Assembly (NCBI GenBank): GCA_964544115.1
Contig: CAZJBP010000025.1
Location: forward strand, 1 to 26,130
DNA from: CAZJBP01 sp964544115
Lineage (GTDB): Bacteria > Verrucomicrobiota > Kiritimatiellia > UBA8416 > JADHWI01
Reading direction: 5' to 3'
DNA: 26,130 nt
How positions within the stretch are numbered: position 1 is the stretch's first letter; each line of letters opens with the position of its first letter. Below, piece after piece: positions 9,094 through 15,118 of this stretch. The notes under the pieces were generated by a model. That model made no database searches. It had not been told where the DNA came from and saw only the letters and a program-made list of their open reading frames with translations. The position numbers and the translations under genes are program-made.

Positions 9094-9951
9094 TCACGCC
9101 ACGCGGGTCACCACCACATCCGGGTGCGGATGGGCGCTGAGCCCCTGATCGCAGCGGGGGGATTTCAGCCGCAGGCGGTACCGCGCAAGGTTCGGCCCCT
9201 CGCGCCACCCCTCGTGACGGGGCGGATGCCAGATGTGGGTGACGAACGCACGGGTCAAAAGCGGCACCGGGCGCACGCCGGCCATGTAGAGGCGACGGCC
9301 GAGGTCATCATCCTCCTGCCCCCACCCCACGTAAGCCTCATCGAAGCCGTTCACGGCCAGCAGGTCGGCTCGCCACACGCAGATGTTGCCGGACGAAAGC
9401 GAAGGCCGGGTCGGCTTGAAAGGAAGGCGAAGCCGGCGCATCAGCGCGTAGCCCGAGTATTTCAGCTGCTGCCCTTTGAGCTTCTTCCAGGCGCGCGGAT
9501 CACGCCAGGCCTCAAACTCGCCGCTGTCCACCGTCGCCGAGGTCATGCGCTCCGACTCCGCCTGGGACAACGGAAAGATACGGGCCAGGCAGGCGCGCCG
9601 CGGCCCCGCGTAGCGGAGATGCGTTTCGAGCCAGTCGGCGTGGGGAACCGTGTCCTGGTCGAGGCAGGCCAGCAGGTCGCCCCGGGCCCGGTGGATGGCG
9701 TTGTTGCGGCTGCGGGCGGCGCGAAAGCCTTCGTCCGGCTGCCAGAGGTGGAACACCTCAAAGGGCGCCCCGGCGCACGCCCCGCGCAGCGCCGCATCCA
9801 GCGGCGGCGCGGACCCGTCATCGGCCACGATCACCTCGCGCGGGAGCACCGTCTGGCGGCAAAGCCCGCGCACCACCAGCCGCAGCGCCTCGGGCGACTG
9901 GTACGCGCTGACGATCACCGAGACGTCCGGCCTCACCGGTGCGACGCTCAC
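9094..9951 (-). CDS. Family 2 glycosyltransferase, coupled to larC
   Basis: 285-residue GT-A-fold inverting glycosyltransferase, cytoplasmic or peripheral, transferring a sugar from a nucleotide donor. The GTG at 9951 is chosen because GGGGGAAGGG lies 6-7 bases upstream and it begins right before the fold (PDVSVIVSAYQSPEAL). Earlier starts would overlap larC in a frame with no family similarity. Motifs: VIVADDGS (Asp44-Asp45), the DxD-like LACLDQDTVPH (about 95-105), SSGNICVWRADL, and the galactosyltransferase-like C-terminal GFDEAYVGWGQEDDDLGRRL (about 195-215). Start and larC stop overlap as GTGA (9948-9951). Acceptor unknown; envelope glycan is likely given the other glycan genes nearby. 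Confidence 0.87.
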   Translation of the reverse strand: MSVAPVRPDVSVIVSAYQSPEALRLVVRGLCRQTVLPREVIVADDGSAPPLDAALRGACAGAPFEVFHLWQPDEGFRAARSRNNAIHRARGDLLACLDQDTVPHADWLETHLRYAGPRRACLARIFPLSQAESERMTSATVDSGEFEAWRDPRAWKKLKGQQLKYSGYALMRRLRLPFKPTRPSLSSGNICVWRADLLAVNGFDEAYVGWGQEDDDLGRRLYMAGVRPVPLLTRAFVTHIWHPPRHEGWREGPNLARYRLRLKSPRCDQGLSAHPHPDVVVTRVA

Positions 9952-11153
9952 GGACGCCCTTCCCCCGCGGCCACAGCAGCCCGCAAGGCGGCCTCGTAGA
10001 CGGTCCGCACCGGCACGCCGCGCTCTGCCGCCCGGGCCGCGCAGTCGTCGTGCTCCGGCTTGCGGGTGATGTCGCGGCCGTGGAGCGTACCGACCTTGAC
10101 GCCCACCGCACCGTACTCCGTCTCCACGCTCTCGATGCGGCGCGCCAGCACGGTCCGCTCCACCGGGTAGCAGCGGATCCCGAAGGTGAGGGTCTCCGCG
10201 AAGATCAGGGCCTCCATCGCCCCGCGGTCGCCCGGACGGGCCAGCACGGTCAGCAACATGCCCGGGCGCTGCTTCTTCATCTGCACCGCCGTCGTGAACA
10301 CGTCCAGCGCCCCGGCGGCCAGCAGCCGCCCCGTGAGGGCGCCGACAAGCTCGGGAACCGTGTCGTCGAGATTGCACTCGAGGACGAGGCAGGAGTCGCC
10401 CTCGCCCCCCTCGCCGCCGGCGACCTCCGCCGACTCAAAGAGGCTGGCCCTGAGAACGTTGGCCCGCCCCTTCAGCGTGCGATGCCCCACGCCGTAGCCG
10501 GCCCCGAGCAGCCGCCCCCGCCCCCCTGCGGCGGAGGGAAGATCCAGTGCCCACGAGGTCAGCAGCGCCGCGCCCGTGGGGGTCACCAGCTCGCAGGCCT
10601 CTTCGGTCTGCACCACCTCGAAGCCCTTGAGCAATTCGACCACGGCCGGCACGGGCAGCGGCAGCACCCCATGATCGCCGCGCGTTGTGCCGAGCCCCAC
10701 GGGCAGGGGGCCAAGGGCGACGGCCTCCGCCCCCAGCACATCCAGCGCGGCGCAGGCGCCCACCACGTCGATGATCGAATCCATCGCTCCGACCTCGTGG
10801 AAATGCACCTGGTTCGAGGTGCTGCCGTGAACCCTGGCCTCGGCTTCCGCCAGACGCTCGAACACGCGGATGCTCAGCCGCTTGACCCGCTTCGGCAGAG
10901 GGCTCGCCTCGATCATGCCCCGGATGTCCGACAGCCGCCGGTGCGGATGATGCTCCTCGGGCACGTGGACCTGCACGCGAACCCCGGCCAGACCGCCCGA
11001 GACCGCGGGGGCGGACTCGATCCGGAACGTCTCGATCGGCAGGCGCCGCAGCAGGGCTTCGACGTGCGCGAGGTCGGCGCCCGCGGCCGTCAGCGCCGCC
11101 AGCACCATGTCGCCGCTGGCCCCGCCCACACTGTCGAAACGGATGGTTTTCAT
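9948..11153 (-). CDS. larC: LarC, nickel insertion for the pincer cofactor
   Basis: CTP-dependent cyclometallase that inserts nickel into the pyridinium-3,5-bisthiocarboxylate mononucleotide to make the nickel-pincer cofactor of lactate racemase and related enzymes. ATG 11153 gives 401 residues and the family N-terminus (IRFDSVGGASGDM, Asp15). A TTG at 11195 is possible but adds residues not seen in the family. Other signatures: HFHEVGAMDSIIDVVG (about 113-128), GTTRGDHGVLPLPVPA, ELVTPTGAALL, LECNLDDTVPE and RCYPVERTVLARR. Here one continuous frame holds both halves, unlike Lactiplantibacillus plantarum, where a programmed frameshift joins LarC1 and LarC2. It lies 38 bases after larB. No larE or larA is in the window. 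Confidence 0.92.
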   Translation of the reverse strand: MKTIRFDSVGGASGDMVLAALTAAGADLAHVEALLRRLPIETFRIESAPAVSGGLAGVRVQVHVPEEHHPHRRLSDIRGMIEASPLPKRVKRLSIRVFERLAEAEARVHGSTSNQVHFHEVGAMDSIIDVVGACAALDVLGAEAVALGPLPVGLGTTRGDHGVLPLPVPAVVELLKGFEVVQTEEACELVTPTGAALLTSWALDLPSAAGGRGRLLGAGYGVGHRTLKGRANVLRASLFESAEVAGGEGGEGDSCLVLECNLDDTVPELVGALTGRLLAAGALDVFTTAVQMKKQRPGMLLTVLARPGDRGAMEALIFAETLTFGIRCYPVERTVLARRIESVETEYGAVGVKVGTLHGRDITRKPEHDDCAARAAERGVPVRTVYEAALRAAVAAGEGRP

Positions 11154-11191
11154 GACGTTGGAAGAGAGGCTACCACGGATGTCCGCGGCGA

Positions 11192-11983
11192 TCAAACGCG
11201 CTTGTTCGCCCGGGCCGGGCGCGCCCTGCGCGAGGCGGCGGAGGCCTGGCTGTTGATCAGCGCCGCGCTGACGCCGGCCCCGAACCCGTTATCGATGTTC
11301 ACCACGCTGATTCCCGGCACGCAGCTGTTGAGCATGGCCATCAGCGCCACCTGCCCGCCCTGGCCGGTCCCGTAGCCCACGCTCGTCGGCACCGCGATCA
11401 GGGGCGCGCGGATCAGCCCCCCGACCACCGAGGGCAGCGCGCCTTCCATGCCCGCCACGACCACGACGCAGCGCGCCCGGCGCAGGAGATCGAGGTGGCG
11501 AAGCAGGCGGTGGATGCTGGCCACCCCGACATCGACCACCAGTTCCACACGGGCGCCCATGCGGCGGGCTGTCAGCGCCGCCTCCGAGGCCACGGGCAGG
11601 TCACTCGTCCCCGCGCACACCACGGCCACAAGGCCGCGCGGCCGGGGCAGCGGCGAGCTGTCCAGCGTCAGCGCCCGGGCATCGGCATGGTGCACGGCCT
11701 GCGGCAGCGCCGCGCGGACGGCGGCGACCTGCTCCGCGCTGACCCGCGTGGCAAACGCGCTCTGCCCCGCGCGGTGCATGGCCCGCATGATCGCCACCAC
11801 CTGTTCCGCCGTCTTGCCCGGGGAGTAGATCACCTCGGGAAGCCCGCGGCGGTGCCAGCGGTCCATGTCCAGGTGCGCGAACCCCAGATCGCCCTGCACG
11901 CAGGCGCCCAGGCGGCGCGCGGCAGCCCCCAGGTCCAGTCGACCGGCCTTGAACGCGTGCAAGATGTGCTCAACCGTTTCCAT
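11192..11983 (-). CDS. larB: LarB, carboxylase/hydrolase of pincer cofactor synthesis
   Basis: Converts nicotinic acid adenine dinucleotide to pyridinium-3,5-biscarboxylate mononucleotide, the first step of nickel-pincer cofactor synthesis. 263 residues with a PurE-like (AIR carboxylase) C-terminal domain: VVCAGTSDLPVASEA (about 120-134), DVGVASIHRLL, VVAGMEGALPSVVGGL (about 175-190) and VPTSVGYGTGQGG. The N-terminal third (SPGKTAEQVVAIMRAMHR) also matches the family. AAAAGGGGG lies about 5 bases before the ATG. It heads a larB-larC-GT2 operon divergent from the PilZ gene. The nicotinate dinucleotide substrate is near the NAD pool that nadK in this window draws on, but no direct link is shown. 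Confidence 0.93.
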   Translation of the reverse strand: METVEHILHAFKAGRLDLGAAARRLGACVQGDLGFAHLDMDRWHRRGLPEVIYSPGKTAEQVVAIMRAMHRAGQSAFATRVSAEQVAAVRAALPQAVHHADARALTLDSSPLPRPRGLVAVVCAGTSDLPVASEAALTARRMGARVELVVDVGVASIHRLLRHLDLLRRARCVVVVAGMEGALPSVVGGLIRAPLIAVPTSVGYGTGQGGQVALMAMLNSCVPGISVVNIDNGFGAGVSAALINSQASAASRRARPARANKRV

Positions 11984-12009
11984 ATCGGCCCCCTTTTACG
12001 CTGTAAGCG

Positions 12010-12035
12010 GGCGGGTTGCAATGCAAGAGCCCGCC
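12010..12035. other. Nested dyad in the larB leader
   Basis: GGCGGG (12010-12015) and CCCGCC (12030-12035) enclose a second palindrome, TTGCA-A-TGCAA (12016-12026). The element lies 27-52 bases upstream of the larB ATG. It could be a 5' leader hairpin or a regulator site; no T tract follows on either strand. No LarR-type regulator gene is present to support an operator role. Confidence 0.35.
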
Positions 12036-12052
12036 GGGCTGAAGGGTTCGGC

Positions 12053-12082
12053 TTGATCTCCTGACGGTGTTGATACCATAAT
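12053..12082 (+). promoter_or_regulatory. Probable promoter of the PilZ gene
   Basis: TTGATC (12053-12058) and CATAAT (12077-12082), the latter matching TATAAT at five of six positions, are separated by 18 bases. Transcription would begin near 12089, giving a leader of about 49 bases. Assigned by consensus only. Confidence 0.45.
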
Positions 12083-12137
12083 TCGCCGCAGTTGTGATTG
12101 GTGTGTTCCACAGCGGACGGCAGTGAGGCAGGCAACC

Positions 12138-12536
12138 ATGGACCGAAGACAGACCCCGCGGATTCCCGATGGCAGCAGCGCGGCCGTCACCATCCTCTCC
12201 GCCCCGGCCGCGCCCGAACTGGAGGGGCAGACCTTCTTCTGCCTTGCCGAGAACATCTCCGAAGGCGGCCTGATGATCCGCGTCGGCGTGCCCGTGCCGC
12301 AGGGCTCGGTTCTCGAGGCCCGCGTGGCGTTCAAGGAGCCCATCCGCTCGTTCAACCTGACGGGACGGGTGGCCTGGGTCGACCCGCACGGGGTTCCGGG
12401 GCGCGGGTTCTCCCTGGGGATCGAGTTCACCTCAGGCAAAGGCCGCGACGTAGAGACGTGGCGCGAAATCGTGAACAAGAAGTCGCTCTATTTCGGCGCC
12501 GACGAGCTGACCTTCACGCCTGACAAACAGGCCTGA
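12138..12536 (+). CDS. Stand-alone PilZ-domain protein (c-di-GMP receptor)
   Basis: 132-residue protein made essentially of one PilZ domain, a cytoplasmic cyclic-di-GMP sensor. Both ligand motifs are present: RxxxR at residues 4-8 (within DRRQTPR) and (D/N)xSxxG at 39-44 (NISEGG). The rest (LEARVAFKEPIRSFNLTGRV, RGFSLGIEF) follows the PilZ beta-barrel pattern. ATG 12138 is preferred over GTG 12123 because GAGGCAGG lies 6 bases ahead of it. It is monocistronic, convergent with rnr, and divergent from larB. Exopolysaccharide export is a common PilZ target and this window holds such genes, but they are not adjacent, so a link is speculative. Confidence 0.88.
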   Translation: MDRRQTPRIPDGSSAAVTILSAPAAPELEGQTFFCLAENISEGGLMIRVGVPVPQGSVLEARVAFKEPIRSFNLTGRVAWVDPHGVPGRGFSLGIEFTSGKGRDVETWREIVNKKSLYFGADELTFTPDKQA

Positions 12537-12572
12537 TCCGCAGGGGCCGCCCTGTTCGCCGGCCATCAGGCC
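12530..12572. terminator. Possible bidirectional terminator between PilZ gene and rnr
   Basis: GGCCTGAT (12530-12537) and ATCAGGCC (12565-12572) form an 8-base stem that includes the stop codons of both convergent genes. Inside it, CAGGG (12541-12545) and CCCTG (12550-12554) form a second hairpin with a GCCG loop. Symmetry and position between convergent genes suggest termination in both directions, but there is no T tract. Confidence 0.4.
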
Positions 12573-14698
12573 AGGCCGAAGTCGATCCGCCGGCTGGCAA
12601 AGTCGGCCTGCACCGGGAACACCTTCATCTTGTTGCCGATTTTGTACGTGCGCTTGCCGGCTTTCAGCGTCTGGCCCTGCGCGTTGAACTTCACGAACTG
12701 GTCCGACAGGGCCGACACGTGCACCAGTCCGGAGACCAGCAGTTCGGGCACATCGATGAAGAGCCCGAAGTTCACGACCCGCACGACGACGGCGTCATAC
12801 GTGCGCGGAGACTGGGACTGGATTTGATCCGACAGGAAGCGGTACTTCTTCATCTCCACCGCGTCGCGCTCGGCCTGCTCCGCGGTCTGCTCGGTCTGCG
12901 TGCACGAGAAGGCGATGGATTGCAGCTCGCTCTTGCGATACGGCGCTTTGGCCCGGGTCAGCGTGCTCGCCAGCTCACGGTGCGTGATCAGGTCCGTATA
13001 GCGGCGGATCGGCGACGTGAAGTGCGCGTAGTACTTCTTGGCCAGGCCGAAATGCCCGGTTGCATCCGCAGAGTAGACCGCGCGCTTCATGCTGCGCAGA
13101 ACGGCCACGCGCACGTGATACTCCATCGGGTCCCCCTTCACGGAGCGCAGGAAGGCGGCGAGGTTGCGCCGCTCGAGCAGGTTGCCGGGCGAATAGCCCA
13201 GGGACTGCATCTCGCCGCTCAGCTCTTCGAGCTTCTCCTCGTCCGGCGGCTCGTGCAGCCGCGCGATCTGGGGCAGGCCTCGGTTGGCCAGTTCCGTCGC
13301 CACGGCCTCGTTGGCCGCAACCATGCACTCCTCGACCAACTGGTGCGACGGATCGCTGGCGTTGGCGCGCACATCGATCATGCGGCCCTCGTCGTCCAGC
13401 ACGATCTCGCACTCGGGCACGTCCAGCTCCAGCGCATGCCGGGCATAGCGACGCTGCCGCAGCTGCTGCGCCAGCCGGTGGAGGTCCCGGATCAGGGCGC
13501 CCGCCTCGCCGGTCACATCGGGCGGGTCGAGCCGGCCGCTCACCCGGCCGAGGTCCGGCAGCCGCCGTCCCTCGATCACGGCCATCGCCTCCTCGTAGAC
13601 CAGGCGCAGGCGCGAGCGGATGACCGAGCGGCAGAAGCGGCGCGCCACGATGTCGCCGTCGTCGTCCAGGGTCATGAACACCGAGAAGGTCAGCCGGTCT
13701 TCGTCCGGCTTCAGGCTGCAGGCGCCGTTGGACAACTGCTCCGGCAGCATTGGGAGCACCTTGTCGGGCAGATACACGCTGTTGCCGCGCTGGCGGGCTT
13801 CAATGTCCAGCGCGCTGTCGGGCGTGACATAGTGCGAGACGTCCGCGATGTGCACGCCCAGCACGCGCCGGCCCTGGTCGTCGAGCTGCAGGGACAGCGC
13901 GTCGTCGAAGTCGCGGGCCCGGATCGGGTCGATCGTCAGGATGTACAGCCCGCGCAGGTCCTCGCGCGGCCCCGGCTTCGACACGCGGGCCGAAACGGTT
14001 TCGGCCTCCCGCACAACGCCCGCCGGAAAGGTGTCGCGCAGGCCGTGGTGCCGGACGACCGAGAGGGTGTCCACATCGGGCCGGTCGGCGGGGCCGAGCA
14101 CCTCGATGATCTCGCCCTCCGGGTTGACGTGCTTGTTGTCCCACTGGGTAAAGCGCACGACAACGCGGTCGCCTTCCTTGGCCCCCGCGGGGTCGGGCAC
14201 ATAGAGGTCCTTGGAGTACGACGAGTCAATGGGCACGACCACCAGAAAGCGCCCGGAGGTGTTCAGCGTCCCGACGATCTCGAGGCGGCCCCGCTCCAGC
14301 ACCCGGATGATGCGGCCCGACTCGCCGCGTTCATCGGCGTGCTCGGCATCGCGATGCAGCCTCACCAGGACGCGGTCGCCCGGCAGTGCGGTGCTCATGT
14401 CCTCGGCGGCCACGAACACGCTGCGGCCCGTAGCGGCTTCGGTCACGAAGCCCTTGCCCGAGCGCAGCACGCGCAGCACGCCTCCGACCAGGTCGGCCGG
14501 GCGGCCCAGCGCATAGCGGTGGGCGCGGACGACGACAATCACGCCGTCGCGGACGAGCTGGTGCAGCGTCCGCTCCAGGTGCTTGCGGGCGCTCCCCTCC
14601 AATCTCAGCAGGTCAGCCAGCTCCGGAACGGTCGGCGGAGTATCAATGTGCTCGCCGAGGATCTCGACGATTTGTGTATTCAGGTCTTTGTCGCTCAT
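12566..14698 (-). CDS. rnr: Ribonuclease R (RNB-family 3'-5' exoribonuclease)
   Basis: Processive 3'-5' exoribonuclease of the RNase II/R family, degrading structured RNA and taking part in rRNA quality control. 710 residues. Order: N-terminal winged-helix region (about 1-65), two OB cold-shock-like domains (about 70-235), the RNB catalytic domain with DPIRARDFDDA (about 257-267, metal-binding Asp residues intact), HIADVSHYV, RGNSVYLPDKVLPMLPE, FTSPIRRYTDLITHR, and an S1 domain from about 625 (YDAVVVRVVNFGLFI) to the end. The lysine-rich tail of E. coli RNase R is absent. The winged helix and length favour RNase R over RNase II. No clear Shine-Dalgarno precedes the ATG. It is divergent from the membrane protein at 15119 and convergent with the PilZ gene. 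Confidence 0.94.
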   Translation of the reverse strand: MSDKDLNTQIVEILGEHIDTPPTVPELADLLRLEGSARKHLERTLHQLVRDGVIVVVRAHRYALGRPADLVGGVLRVLRSGKGFVTEAATGRSVFVAAEDMSTALPGDRVLVRLHRDAEHADERGESGRIIRVLERGRLEIVGTLNTSGRFLVVVPIDSSYSKDLYVPDPAGAKEGDRVVVRFTQWDNKHVNPEGEIIEVLGPADRPDVDTLSVVRHHGLRDTFPAGVVREAETVSARVSKPGPREDLRGLYILTIDPIRARDFDDALSLQLDDQGRRVLGVHIADVSHYVTPDSALDIEARQRGNSVYLPDKVLPMLPEQLSNGACSLKPDEDRLTFSVFMTLDDDGDIVARRFCRSVIRSRLRLVYEEAMAVIEGRRLPDLGRVSGRLDPPDVTGEAGALIRDLHRLAQQLRQRRYARHALELDVPECEIVLDDEGRMIDVRANASDPSHQLVEECMVAANEAVATELANRGLPQIARLHEPPDEEKLEELSGEMQSLGYSPGNLLERRNLAAFLRSVKGDPMEYHVRVAVLRSMKRAVYSADATGHFGLAKKYYAHFTSPIRRYTDLITHRELASTLTRAKAPYRKSELQSIAFSCTQTEQTAEQAERDAVEMKKYRFLSDQIQSQSPRTYDAVVVRVVNFGLFIDVPELLVSGLVHVSALSDQFVKFNAQGQTLKAGKRTYKIGNKMKVFPVQADFASRRIDFGLA

Positions 14699-14819
14699 AG
14701 AGGGTGTGGTGCGGCCAATGGCCAGCGGGGCATCGTCAACAGGTGAAGGTCAGCGGCCGTGGACGAAGACAGCAGGCCGTAAGACAGTGAAAGCGCGTGA
14801 TGCGCTGAATCAGAGATGA

Positions 14820-14856
14820 ACACGGGCGGAATATCCCACACGCCAGGCACCCGTGT
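14820..14856. other. Inverted repeat in the rnr upstream region
   Basis: ACACGGG (14820-14826) and CCCGTGT (14850-14856) form a 7-base stem with a 23-base loop. It lies in the 420-base gap between rnr and the divergent membrane-protein gene, about 120 bases from the rnr start. Function unknown. Apart from this and the hexamer repeat at 14937-15015, I see no gene or promoter of note in 14699-15118. Confidence 0.3.
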
Positions 14857-14936
14857 CGAGGACGAAATTTTGCGCGAACGCATCTGGGGGGTCTTCCCGC
14901 TTCGATTCGGATCCCCTTGGACGGCCAGTTAAGCGC

Positions 14937-15015
14937 TAATCCCCATCCGAGTCCTAATCTTCATCTTTATCGTAATCCATTATGCGCGAGTGGATTAAGA
15001 GCAAGATTAGGATTA
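14937..15015. repeat. Hexamer-periodic inverted repeat
   Basis: Positions 14937-14978 consist of seven consecutive six-base units, TAATCC, CCATCC, GAGTCC, TAATCT, TCATCT, TTATCG, TAATCC: variants of one hexamer with no spacers. After a 13-base spacer (14979-14991) come four units of the complementary type, GGATTA, AGAGCA, AGATTA, GGATTA (14992-15015). The two halves can fold into an imperfect hairpin. The AT content is far above that of the surrounding DNA. It lies between divergent genes and is not coding in any convincing frame. It may belong to a dispersed repeat family, a protein-binding array or a structured leader. Confidence 0.65.
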
Positions 15016-15118
15016 AGACGGCAAGGACCCCTTAAGGAAACGCCATTCGATACCGATGCCGACGCTGACCTCAAGACCAGCGTTGCCTGGCCGGAAACGG
15101 ACGGGTACCATCGCGTCC

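Noticed and set aside
9939..11375. Plus-strand open frame of 478 codons opposite larC
   Set aside because: Antisense shadow; larC on the other strand has unambiguous family motifs.
12719..14746. Plus-strand open frame of 675 codons opposite rnr
   Set aside because: Antisense shadow of RNase R caused by high GC and codon bias; no recognisable motif.
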